The position numbers were made by a program, and so were the translations under genes. The notes under the pieces were generated by a model. It ran no database searches. It worked only from the letters and a program-made list of their open reading frames with translations, and was not told the origin of the DNA. Of a DNA stretch of 64,000 nt, positions 31,468 through 39,739 are shown one piece after another. The stretch's first letter is position 1. Every line of letters starts with the position of its first letter. This stretch comes from Bradyrhizobium sp. LTSP849. Its GTDB lineage: Bacteria; Pseudomonadota; Alphaproteobacteria; Rhizobiales; Xanthobacteraceae. The stretch is from the NCBI RefSeq assembly GCF_000938255.1, contig NZ_JYMR01000004.1, positions 124,001 to 188,000 of the forward strand, read 5' to 3'.

Positions 31468-32694
31468 ATGACTGGTGTTCGTTTTCAGATTGCGACCCTT
31501 CTGGCCGCATTCGCTTTGTGCACTGCGACAAGCAACCCGGCACTGGCGCAGAAGAAATACGACAGCGGCGCGACCGATACCGAGATCAGAATCGGCAACA
31601 TCATGCCCTATAGCGGCCCGGCTTCCGCCTACGCCGTGATCGGCCAGACCGAGGACGCCTATTTCAACAAGGTCAACGCCGAGGGTGGCATCAACGGCCG
31701 CAAGGTCAAGTTCATCTCCTATGACGACGCCTATTCGCCGCCGAAGACGGTGGAGCAGGCCCGCAAGCTGGTCGAGAGCGACGGCGTGCTCCTGATCTTC
31801 GGATCGCTCGGCACCTCCACCAACGGCGCGATCCGCAAATACATGAACGAGAAAAAGGTGCCGCAACTGTTCGTGGCGAGCGGCGCCTCAAAGTGGAACG
31901 ATCCGAAGCAATATCCCTGGACCATGGGCTGGCAGCCGAACTACGCGAGCGAGGCGAAAATCTACGCCAAGTACATCATGAAGGAGAAGCCGGACGCGAA
32001 GATCGGCGTGCTCTACCAGAACGACGATTTCGGCAAGGACTATCTGAAAGGCTTGCGGGACGGCCTCGGCGCCAAGGCCTCGATGATCGTGCTGGAAGAG
32101 AGCTACGACACGTCGGAGCCTGCGGTCGACGAGCACGTCGTGAAGCTGAAAGCCGCGGGCGCCGACGTCTTCATCAGCATCACCACGCCGAAATTCGCGG
32201 CGCAAGCGATCAAGAAGGCGGCCGAGATCAACTGGCATCCCATGCACATCATCTCCAACGTCTCGGCCTCGGTCGGCGGCGTGATCGAGCCGGCGGGCTA
32301 CGAAATCTCGCAAGGCATCCTGTCGGCGAGCTACACCAAGGACGGCTCCGACCCGCAATGGAACGCCGATGATGGCATGAAGAAGTTCTATAACTTCCTC
32401 GCGCAATATGCCCCAAAGGCCAACAAGCTCGATGCCGGCGTGGTGTTCGGCTATGCCGCCGCGCAGACGATGGTGAAGGTGCTGCAAATGTGCGGCGACG
32501 ACCTCACCCGCGACAACATCATGAAACAGGCGGCCAGCCTGAAGGATTTCGCGCCCGATACGCTGCTGCCCGGGATCAAGATCAACACCGCGCCGGACAA
32601 TTTCGCTCCGATCGAGCAGCTCAAGATGATGCGGTTCAAGGGCCGGACCTGGGAGCTGTTTGGCGACATCATCTCGAGCGAACTGAGCCATTAG
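31468..32694 (+). CDS. Periplasmic substrate-binding protein, second of three
   Basis: The 408-residue protein begins at ATG 31468 behind CAGGAG and has a signal peptide ending PALAQ near residue 28. The mature sequence matches the first paralogue block by block: KKYDSGATDTEIRIGNIMPY, DAYSPPKTVEQARKLVESDGV, LYQNDDFGKDYLKGLRDG, and a C-terminal MKQAASLKDFAPDTLLPG. It has its own terminator upstream and downstream and so may be expressed separately from the transporter genes. Differences are concentrated in the lobe regions between blocks, consistent with different ligand range, although that is not proven. Confidence 0.87.
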   Translation: MTGVRFQIATLLAAFALCTATSNPALAQKKYDSGATDTEIRIGNIMPYSGPASAYAVIGQTEDAYFNKVNAEGGINGRKVKFISYDDAYSPPKTVEQARKLVESDGVLLIFGSLGTSTNGAIRKYMNEKKVPQLFVASGASKWNDPKQYPWTMGWQPNYASEAKIYAKYIMKEKPDAKIGVLYQNDDFGKDYLKGLRDGLGAKASMIVLEESYDTSEPAVDEHVVKLKAAGADVFISITTPKFAAQAIKKAAEINWHPMHIISNVSASVGGVIEPAGYEISQGILSASYTKDGSDPQWNADDGMKKFYNFLAQYAPKANKLDAGVVFGYAAAQTMVKVLQMCGDDLTRDNIMKQAASLKDFAPDTLLPGIKINTAPDNFAPIEQLKMMRFKGRTWELFGDIISSELSH

Positions 32695-32800
32695 GGGCGC
32701 GCAACTCAAAATAGCTCGAATATCGAGAAGAAATCCAAGATAGTTCGACCTTCCAGCAGTCGCAGACGACGATCTCGGGCGGTCCTGACTACTAAAGAAG

Positions 32801-32834
32801 CAGCCCCTGCGACGCCGTCGCAGGGGCTTTCTGT
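32801..32834 (+). terminator. Rho-independent terminator
   Basis: GCCCCTGCGAC (32803-32813) pairs perfectly with GTCGCAGGGGC (32817-32827) around a three-base loop and is followed by TTTCTGTT. It ends the second binding-protein transcript. Confidence 0.9.
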
Positions 32835-32931
32835 TGAAGCGACCTGCCTAATCGTATTGAATTGCGGCCGCGTCGGCCAAAAACAATCGAGACAAAAAAG
32901 GAACGCACACACCAAAAATAGGGAGATAGGA

Positions 32932-34161
32932 ATGCCCGCTGTCACCGGCAAACTTGCGGTCGCGTCACTGGCGCTCGCGCTCATTGCAGCCTCGACCTCC
33001 ACTGCATCCGCCCAGAAGAAATACGATACCGGCGCGACCGACACCGAGATCAAGGTCGGCAACATCATGCCCTACAGCGGACCGGCCTCCGCCTACGGCA
33101 TCATCGGGCGGACCGAAGCCGCCTATTTCAAGAAGATCAACGAGGAAGGCGGCATCAACGGCCGCAAGATCAACTTCGTCTCCTACGACGATGCCTATTC
33201 GCCGCCGAAGGCCGTGGAGCAGGCCCGCAAGCTGGTCGAGAGCGACGAGGTGTTGTTCATCTTCAACTCGCTCGGCACGCCGTCGAACTCCGCGATCCAG
33301 AAATACATGAACTCGAAGAAAGTGCCGCAGATCCTGGTCGCGACCGGCGCCACCAAATGGAACGATCCGCAGAACTTTCCCTGGACCATGGGCTGGCAGC
33401 CTTCCTACCAGAGCGAAACGCAGATCTATGCGAAATGGCTCCTCAAGAACAAGCCGGACGCCAAGATCGCCGTGCTGTTCCAGAACGACGATTATGGCAA
33501 GGACTATCTCAAGGGCCTGAAGGACGGCTTAGGGACCAAGGCCGCTTCGATGATTGTGATGGAGGAGAGCTACGAGACGTCGGAGCCGACCATCGACAGC
33601 CACATCGTCAGGCTGAAGTCGACCGGCGCCGATGTCTTCATGAACATCACGACGCCGAAATTCGCAGCCCAAGCGATCAAGAAGGTCGCCGAGGTCGGCT
33701 GGAAGCCGCTGCACTTCCTCAACAACGTCTCGGGCTCGGTCGGCAGCGTGCTCAAGCCCGCAGGCTTCGAGAATGCGCAGGACATCATCTCCGCCGACTA
33801 TCTGAAGGACGTCTCGGATCCGCAGTGGGTCAACGATCCCGGCATGAAGGACTTCCTCACCTTCATGACCAAATACTTCCCTGAAGGCGACAAGCTCGAC
33901 CATGGCACCATCGTCGGCTACGGCGTGGCGCAGACTCTGGTCCAGATCCTGAAGCAGTGCGGCGACGATCTCACGCACGAGAACGTCATGAGGCAGGCCG
34001 CCAGCCTGAAGAACTTCCGCACCGAGGTGCTGCTGCCGGGTATCCAGATCAACACCTCCCCGACCGACTTTGCGCCGATCAGCCAGCTCCAGCTCGAGCG
34101 GTTCAAGGGCGAGAAGTGGGATCTGTTCGGCGACGTGATCAGCGCCGACGTCGGCGGCTAG
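32932..34161 (+). CDS. Periplasmic substrate-binding protein, third of three
   Basis: The 409-residue protein starts at ATG 32932 after GGGAGATAGG, with signal peptide MPAVTGKLAVASLALALIAASTSTASAQ. It is clearly paralogous to the two preceding genes, with KKYDTGATDTEIKVGNIMPY, KAVEQARKLVESDEVLFIFNSLG, FQNDDYGKDYLKGLKDGLG and a MRQAASLKNFRTEVLLPG end. Three binding proteins for one permease set implies that the transporter accepts several related ligands. As with the others, binding is inferred to be of carboxylic acids from the adjacent pim-type operon. Confidence 0.87.
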   Translation: MPAVTGKLAVASLALALIAASTSTASAQKKYDTGATDTEIKVGNIMPYSGPASAYGIIGRTEAAYFKKINEEGGINGRKINFVSYDDAYSPPKAVEQARKLVESDEVLFIFNSLGTPSNSAIQKYMNSKKVPQILVATGATKWNDPQNFPWTMGWQPSYQSETQIYAKWLLKNKPDAKIAVLFQNDDYGKDYLKGLKDGLGTKAASMIVMEESYETSEPTIDSHIVRLKSTGADVFMNITTPKFAAQAIKKVAEVGWKPLHFLNNVSGSVGSVLKPAGFENAQDIISADYLKDVSDPQWVNDPGMKDFLTFMTKYFPEGDKLDHGTIVGYGVAQTLVQILKQCGDDLTHENVMRQAASLKNFRTEVLLPGIQINTSPTDFAPISQLQLERFKGEKWDLFGDVISADVGG

Positions 34162-34181
34162 GCCTGCAAAACACGACGACA

Positions 34182-34216
34182 AAACGCCCCCTGCGAGATC
34201 TTCGCAGGGGGCTTTT
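34182..34216 (+). terminator. Rho-independent terminator
   Basis: GCCCCCTGCGA (34186-34196) pairs with TCGCAGGGGGC (34202-34212) around a five-base loop, then TTTT; AAAA precedes it. It closes the third binding-protein gene. Confidence 0.9.
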
Positions 34217-34353
34217 GCTTGCGCGCCGATTATGATCACGCGATTGCACAATCGAATGATGGTAAAGCCCGCTTACGCTTTGGCGCCTGATGCGGTAGGC
34301 AGGTGAGCGGCGCGCTTGCCGCCAGTCTCTTCTGTGTGTTGAAGGCCATCGTC

Positions 34354-35637
34354 ATGACCGACCGACGTCCCCTGCTCCGCGCGCTCTACGACGCCGCCGT
34401 TGCCGCCGCCCATCCCAGCACGATACTGGCGCCGCATCTGCGGCCTGCTCCGAAGGGCCGCGTGATCTGTCTCGCCGCCGGCAAGGGCGCAGGCGCGATG
34501 GCCGCGGCCGCCGAGCGATACTATCTCGACACGCTAAAACTCCCGCCGGAGCGGCTGGTCGGCATCGCCACCACCCGCCACGGCTACGGCGTGCCGACGC
34601 GCCGCATTCGCGCGGTCGAGGCCGGCCATCCCGTGCCGGATGAGGCTGGCCTCAAGGGCGCGGCCGACACGCTTGAGCTTGCAGCGCAGGCCGGGCCCGA
34701 CGATCTGCTCCTGGTGCTGCTCACCGGCGGAGGTTCGGCGAACTGGATCGCGCCGGTGGACGGCATCAGTTTTGCGCAGAAGCAGGCAGTTAACAAGGCG
34801 CTGCTGCGCTCCGGTGCGCCGATCGGCGAGATGAACATTGTCAGGAAACATCTCTCGCGCATCAAGGGCGGCCGGCTGGCGCGCGCCGGCAAGAATGCCG
34901 CCGAGATCGTGACGCTCGCGATCTCCGACGTGCCGCATGACGATCCTTCCGCGATCGCGTCCGGCCCCACGGTGCCCGATCCGACCACGCTTGCGGACGC
35001 GCGCGCCATCGTGGCGAAGTACAAGCTGGACATCGATGAGGCCGTGCGCCGCGCGCTCGACAATCCCGCCAACGAAAGCTGCAAGCCGGGTGACGTTGCC
35101 TTTGCACGCGCGCATTTCGAACTGATCGCGCGGCCGAAGCAATCGCTCGACGCCGCGGTGAAGCTTGCAAAAGACGCGGGCTACGAAACCATCGATCTCG
35201 GCGCCGATCTCGAAGGCGAAGCGCGCGAGGTCGCCGCCGATCACGCCAAACGCGCGCTCCAGGCGCGCGCGCAAGGAAAGCGCATCGCGATCCTCTCCGG
35301 CGGCGAGCTCACGGTCACCGTGCGCGGCAATGGCCGCGGCGGCCCGAACCAGGAATACGCGCTGGCACTCGCGGACCTCTTGAAGGACACGGCTGGCATC
35401 TCGGCGCTTGCCGGCGACACCGACGGCGCCGATGGCGGCGCCGGCCATCCCACCGACCCCGCCGGCGCGCTGATCGACGCGGCGACGTTCGCGAAGATGA
35501 AGGCGCTTGCGCTTCAGCCGCAGGTCTATCTGGACAACAACGATGCGACGACGTTCTTCGAGGCCACCGGCGATTTGCTGATGCCCGGACCGACGCTGAC
35601 GAACGTCAACGATATCAGGGTGATCCTGGTCGACTGA
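34354..35637 (+). CDS. Glycerate 2-kinase / hydroxypyruvate reductase family (TtuD, MOFRL)
   Basis: The 427-residue protein belongs to the DUF4147-MOFRL glycerate kinase family, many members of which are still labelled hydroxypyruvate reductase or TtuD. Motifs: GRVICLAAGKGAGAMAAAAE near 36-55, VEAGHPVPDE near 92, LLLVLLTGGGSANWIAPV near 118-135, NIVRKHLSRIKGGRLA near 163-178 and, in the C-terminal MOFRL domain, SGGELTVTVRGNGRGGPNQEYALALA near 315-340 and DTDGADGGAGHPTDPAGA. It makes 2-phosphoglycerate from glycerate and ATP, feeding tartrate, glyoxylate or serine-cycle carbon into glycolysis. The ATG at 34354 is preferred to an upstream GTG. Confidence 0.85.
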   Translation: MTDRRPLLRALYDAAVAAAHPSTILAPHLRPAPKGRVICLAAGKGAGAMAAAAERYYLDTLKLPPERLVGIATTRHGYGVPTRRIRAVEAGHPVPDEAGLKGAADTLELAAQAGPDDLLLVLLTGGGSANWIAPVDGISFAQKQAVNKALLRSGAPIGEMNIVRKHLSRIKGGRLARAGKNAAEIVTLAISDVPHDDPSAIASGPTVPDPTTLADARAIVAKYKLDIDEAVRRALDNPANESCKPGDVAFARAHFELIARPKQSLDAAVKLAKDAGYETIDLGADLEGEAREVAADHAKRALQARAQGKRIAILSGGELTVTVRGNGRGGPNQEYALALADLLKDTAGISALAGDTDGADGGAGHPTDPAGALIDAATFAKMKALALQPQVYLDNNDATTFFEATGDLLMPGPTLTNVNDIRVILVD

Positions 35638-35886
35638 GACGACCAGCGCCCCGCGGCGCGTTGGGACCGGAGCGCGAAACGCGCCTCGCCTATCGAACCT
35701 GGGGCCCTCGCCCCCGTATGCTTAACGCAAAGTGTACGCAAGCCGAGTCCGGCCCGGATGACGCGAGATTTCTTAACGTGAAATTCGTTGCAATTTTGGG
35801 AAGCTGCCTGCGCACGAGGCAGATCATGGAGACGATTCACCGGATTCTGTTTTAATGGTGCCGCGCTTGAGGGAGGGCAAGGATTT

Positions 35887-37983
35887 ATGGACGATCGTGA
35901 CAGGCAGGTCAGCGAGATCGACCCGCTCGTCCTTGGCGGGCTGCTCGAGCAGGCCGTCAACAACCTCTGGCTCGGCATCATCCTTTTCAACCAGAGGCGC
36001 GAGGTCGTCTACTGCAACCAGCGCTACATGGACATTTACCGCCTTTCGCCGGAGCAGGTGCGGCCGGGCACGCCGGTCAGTGATCTGATCCAGCATCGTC
36101 TCGCGCTGGGCCTGGAGATCCGCGGCGAGGCCGATGCCTATATCCGCGCCCGGACCGAGGGCGCGTTCGTGAGCGAACGAACCATCCAGGAATTCGCGGA
36201 CGGGCGGATCATCGCCTATGCCGCCCACCCGCTACCGGGTGGCGGCGGCATGGCTACACACGAGGACATCACCGAACGCGAGGAGCTCAGCGCGCGGTTG
36301 CAGCAACGCAACATGCAGTTCGACATCGCGATCAACAACATGTCGCACGGGCTGTGCTTCTTCGACGCCAGTCACCGGCTGATCGTGTGCAACAAGGACT
36401 TCATCGACATGTACGGACTGCCGCCCGAGCGCGTCCGTCCCGGTACACCGCTGTCGGAAATCGTCGACATGCGCTTCGAAGCCGGCAGCGTGCCCGCGAT
36501 GACGCGGGACGAATTCATGAAGTGGCGAACCGGCGTCGTCGGCTCGGCCGAGCCCATCGACAGCATCATGGAGATGCGCAACGGACGCACCTTCAAGGTC
36601 CGCCATCGACCGATGCCGGATCTTGGCTGGGTGGCGACCCACGAAGACATCACCGAGCAACGCCGGGCCGAGCTGAAGATCGCGCATATGGCGCATCACG
36701 ATGCGCTGACCGACCTTGCCAATCGCACCTTGCTCAACCAGCGGCTCGCGCAGGCGTTCGCGTCAAACCAGACGTTCGCCGTGCATCATATCGATCTCGA
36801 CAAGTTCAAATCGGTGAACGACACGCTCGGCCATCATGCCGGCGATGCCCTTCTCAGAGGCGTCAGCGAGCGCCTGCGCCGCCTCGTCCGTCCGAGCGAC
36901 ACGATCGCCCGGATGGGCGGCGACGAGTTCGTCGTATTGCAAGCTCCGATTGGCGACGGAGGCGAGGCGGGCAGGCTTGCGCAACGCATCATCGAACAGA
37001 TGGCTGCGCCGTTCGAGATCGACGAGGGGCAGACGATCGCAGGCGCGAGCATCGGCATCGCCATTGCGCCGGCCGACGGCACGACACCGGAGCAATTGCT
37101 ACGCAATGCGGACCTTGCGCTCTACAGGGCGAAGAGCGACGGCAGGGGCACGTACCGCTTGTTCGAACCGGCCATGGACGAAGAGGTGCAAAGCCGCCGC
37201 GCATTGGAGCTCGACCTGCGCAAGGCCCTCGCTGGCGGCGAATTCGAGCTTCACTACCAGCCGCTGGTCAAGACAGAGAGCGGCGAGATCAGCGGCTTCG
37301 AGGCCCTGATCCGCTGGCAGCATCCGCAGCGCGGGCTGATCGCGCCCAACGACTTCATTCCGCTCGCGGAGGAAATCGGCCTCATCGTACCGGTCGGCGA
37401 ATGGGTCATTCGGCAGGCCTGCAGGACCGCGAGCCGGTGGCCAAAGCACCTCCATGTCGCCGTCAACATCTCTGCGGCGCAGTTCCGTTACGCCGGCCTC
37501 GCCGAGGTGATCGTCGGCGCGCTCGCATCTGCCGGGCTGGAAGCAAGCCGGCTGGAGATCGAGATTACGGAGAGCGTCCTGTTGCAGGACAAGGAGGGGA
37601 CGCTCGCCATACTGCACCAGCTGCGTGCGCTCGGGGTGCGGATCGCCATGGACGATTTCGGCACCGGCTATTCGTCGCTGACCTACCTGCAATGCTTCCC
37701 GTTCGACAAGATCAAGATCGACCGTTCCTTCGTGCGCGACATCGCGACCGATGCCGGGTCGCTCAACATCGTGCGGGCGATTGCCACACTCGCGAACGGG
37801 ATGGGTATGACGGCGACAGCCGAGGGCGTCGAAACGCGCGAGCAGTTCGAGCGGATCGCCGCGGAGGGGTGCACCGAAATGCAGGGCTATCTGTTCAGCC
37901 GTCCTTTGCCCGCGGCCGAAATCGAGCGCCGCTTCCTCTCCCTCGGGGCACCCGCGCTGCGCGACCGGTTCGCCGCGGCCTGA
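35887..37983 (+). CDS. PAS-PAS-GGDEF-EAL cyclic di-GMP protein
   Basis: The 698-residue soluble protein has two PAS domains (about 18-125 and 135-250, each with an NxxxGxxxF and RPGTPxSxxxxxR pattern), then a GGDEF diguanylate cyclase domain with an intact MGGDEF at 343-348 and an RPSD inhibitory site five residues before GGDEF, then an EAL phosphodiesterase domain with FEALIRW near 471-477 and DDFGTGYSSLTYL near 583. Both catalytic signatures look active, so net activity cannot be predicted. No membrane segment is present, so signals are sensed in the cytosol. The start has GAGGGAGG upstream. The 249 bp before it contain no supported gene. Confidence 0.9.
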   Translation: MDDRDRQVSEIDPLVLGGLLEQAVNNLWLGIILFNQRREVVYCNQRYMDIYRLSPEQVRPGTPVSDLIQHRLALGLEIRGEADAYIRARTEGAFVSERTIQEFADGRIIAYAAHPLPGGGGMATHEDITEREELSARLQQRNMQFDIAINNMSHGLCFFDASHRLIVCNKDFIDMYGLPPERVRPGTPLSEIVDMRFEAGSVPAMTRDEFMKWRTGVVGSAEPIDSIMEMRNGRTFKVRHRPMPDLGWVATHEDITEQRRAELKIAHMAHHDALTDLANRTLLNQRLAQAFASNQTFAVHHIDLDKFKSVNDTLGHHAGDALLRGVSERLRRLVRPSDTIARMGGDEFVVLQAPIGDGGEAGRLAQRIIEQMAAPFEIDEGQTIAGASIGIAIAPADGTTPEQLLRNADLALYRAKSDGRGTYRLFEPAMDEEVQSRRALELDLRKALAGGEFELHYQPLVKTESGEISGFEALIRWQHPQRGLIAPNDFIPLAEEIGLIVPVGEWVIRQACRTASRWPKHLHVAVNISAAQFRYAGLAEVIVGALASAGLEASRLEIEITESVLLQDKEGTLAILHQLRALGVRIAMDDFGTGYSSLTYLQCFPFDKIKIDRSFVRDIATDAGSLNIVRAIATLANGMGMTATAEGVETREQFERIAAEGCTEMQGYLFSRPLPAAEIERRFLSLGAPALRDRFAAA

Positions 37984-38004
37984 TTTCCTGCCGCGCAGAG
38001 CGGT

Positions 38005-38514
38005 TTAAAACTCGTTGGCGATCTTCGACAGCATCTCGAGCAGGGCTTCGCGGTTGGCCTGCCCGAGCAGCTCTTTCAGCCGCGCCTCGTGCTTGGTCGC
38101 CACGAGCTTCTTGGCGCGGGCCAGCACGGCCTTGCCCTTGTCGGTCAGCACCAGGATGTGCGAGCGGCGGTCGTTGGTGGAGCGGATCCGGGCGCAGAGG
38201 TCACGGCTTTCGAGATTGTCGAGCAGGGCCACGAAATTCGGGCGTAGGATGCCGAGCGTGGAAGCGACCTCGGTCTGGTTACGGCCGGGGTTCTTCTCGA
38301 CCAGCAGCAGCACCGAGAATTGCGCCGGCGTAAGCTGGAGCGAGGCCATGCAACGCAGGAAGTTCTCGAACACCTTGAGCTGTGCCCGTTTCAGCACATA
38401 GCCAAGCTGCTCAGAGAGCTCGCCGAGCTGGAGGGCTTCGGGCAGGCCCTCGGGCGCATCCTTGCGGCCCTTGGTCGCGTCCGCGGGTTTTTCAGCGGTT
38501 TTTGAAACGGTCAT
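38005..38514 (-). CDS. MarR family transcriptional regulator
   Basis: The 169-residue protein has a low-complexity N-terminal tail (about 1-30) and a MarR winged helix: LTPAQFSVLLLVEKNPGRNQTEVASTLGILRPNFVALLDNLESRDLCARIRSTNDRRSHILVLTDKGKAVLARA. The RSTNDRRSHILVLT wing is diagnostic. It diverges from the second HAAT transporter operon with a perfect inverted repeat in between, so it probably controls that operon and itself. The ligand may be an aromatic acid or its CoA ester, as for several rhizobial MarR regulators, but this is inference. Confidence 0.87.
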   Translation of the reverse strand: MTVSKTAEKPADATKGRKDAPEGLPEALQLGELSEQLGYVLKRAQLKVFENFLRCMASLQLTPAQFSVLLLVEKNPGRNQTEVASTLGILRPNFVALLDNLESRDLCARIRSTNDRRSHILVLTDKGKAVLARAKKLVATKHEARLKELLGQANREALLEMLSKIANEF

Positions 38515-38572
38515 CGCCTCGTGCTCGTAATCCCGCTAAATTCGGGACGGGTCGCTCACCACCCTTGAAGTT

Positions 38573-38606
38573 ATATTTGATAATTGTTATGGACTATATC
38601 AAATAT
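38573..38606. promoter_or_regulatory. Perfect 10-bp inverted repeat, likely MarR-type operator
   Basis: ATATTTGATA (38573-38582) and TATCAAATAT (38597-38606) are exact reverse complements 14 bp apart in the 177-bp gap between the MarR gene and the second livH. The region is strikingly AT-rich against its surroundings, so it probably also holds overlapping promoters. A MarR dimer would normally cover a palindrome of about this length. Confidence 0.7.
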
Positions 38607-38691
38607 CGTCAGCGTATTTCAATGGCTGTGAGCGGACCATCCACCACAATCTGGGGACCGGTCCTTAATCTTTGAGGGGGAGCGTCCGGTC

Positions 38692-39732
38692 TTGAACACC
38701 ACCATCATGCTGTTCCTGTTGCAGGACGGCATTACCAATGGCGCGATCTATGCGCTGCTCGGCCTGGCGCTGGTGCTGGTGTTTGCCGTCACCCGCGTCA
38801 TCCTGATCCCCCAGGGCGAGTTCGTCACCTATGGCGCGCTGACCTATGCCTCGCTGGCCTCGGGCCAGATGCCGGGCACGGCCAAGCTTGCACTGGCCAT
38901 GGGCATCGTCGCCTTCGCGTTCGACCTGTTCGTGGCCCGCAAGGCGCTGCACGGCCGGCTGATCCTGCGCAGCGTCCTCGCCAACATCGTGCTGCCGGCC
39001 ATCGTGCTGGCGGTGACCCTCTATTTCGCTGGCCAGAAGCCGCCGGTCGCGGTCTGCATCGCGCTGTCGCTGCTGATCGTCGCGATGATCGGCCTGTTTC
39101 TGTATCGGATTGCGTTCCAGCCGCTGGCCCACACCTCGGTGCTGGTGCTGCTGATCGCCTCGGTCGGCGTCCATCTCGCGCTCCAGGGACTGGGCCTGCT
39201 GTTCTTCGGCGCCGAGGGCCAGCGCGGACCGGCGGTGCTGTCCGGCGCGTTCACCGCGGGCTCGCTGCGCTTCACCGGCCAGAGCCTCACCGTCTACGGC
39301 ATCACCATCGCCTTCATCGTCGGTCTGTGGCTGTTCTTCGGGCTGACGCTCTATGGCAAGGCGCTGCGCGCCACCGCCGTCAACCGGCTTGGCGCGCGGC
39401 TTGCCGGCATCCGCACCACCCTGTCGGGACAGATCGCTTTCCTGCTGGCGTCCGTCATCGGCGCGCTGTCCGGGATCATGATCGTACCGATCACGACGCT
39501 CTACTATGACTCGGGCTTCCTGATCGGCCTGAAGGGCTTTGTCGCCGCGATCATCGGCGGGCTCGTCAGCTACCCCTTGACCGCCGTCGCAGCGCTCGTT
39601 GTCGGCATCGTCGAGGCGTTCTCGTCCTTCTATGCCTCCAACTACAAGGAGGTGATCGTTTTCATGCTCTTGATCCCCGTGCTGCTGCTGCGCTCGCTCG
39701 CCGCGCCCGCGGTCGAGGAAGAGAAGGACTGA
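38692..39732 (+). CDS. HAAT-type permease, LivH-like, second transporter
   Basis: The 346-residue membrane protein begins at TTG 38692 behind GAGGGGGAG. The LivH pattern is present: FLLQDGITNGAIYALLGLALVLVFAVTRVILIPQGEFVTYGAL at 8-50 and LIGLKGFVAAIIGGLVSYPLTAVAALVVGIVEAFSSFY near 277-313. It is about 50 residues longer than the first LivH, with extra hydrophobic segments around 60-130. It is the first gene of a three-gene operon that has no adjacent binding protein. Confidence 0.87.
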   Translation: MNTTIMLFLLQDGITNGAIYALLGLALVLVFAVTRVILIPQGEFVTYGALTYASLASGQMPGTAKLALAMGIVAFAFDLFVARKALHGRLILRSVLANIVLPAIVLAVTLYFAGQKPPVAVCIALSLLIVAMIGLFLYRIAFQPLAHTSVLVLLIASVGVHLALQGLGLLFFGAEGQRGPAVLSGAFTAGSLRFTGQSLTVYGITIAFIVGLWLFFGLTLYGKALRATAVNRLGARLAGIRTTLSGQIAFLLASVIGALSGIMIVPITTLYYDSGFLIGLKGFVAAIIGGLVSYPLTAVAALVVGIVEAFSSFYASNYKEVIVFMLLIPVLLLRSLAAPAVEEEKD

Positions 39733-39739
39733 GGCCAAG

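Noticed and set aside
35778..35855. 25-codon frame ahead of the GGDEF-EAL gene
   Set aside because: No ribosome site or conserved feature is visible, and the peptide shows no leader-like pattern.
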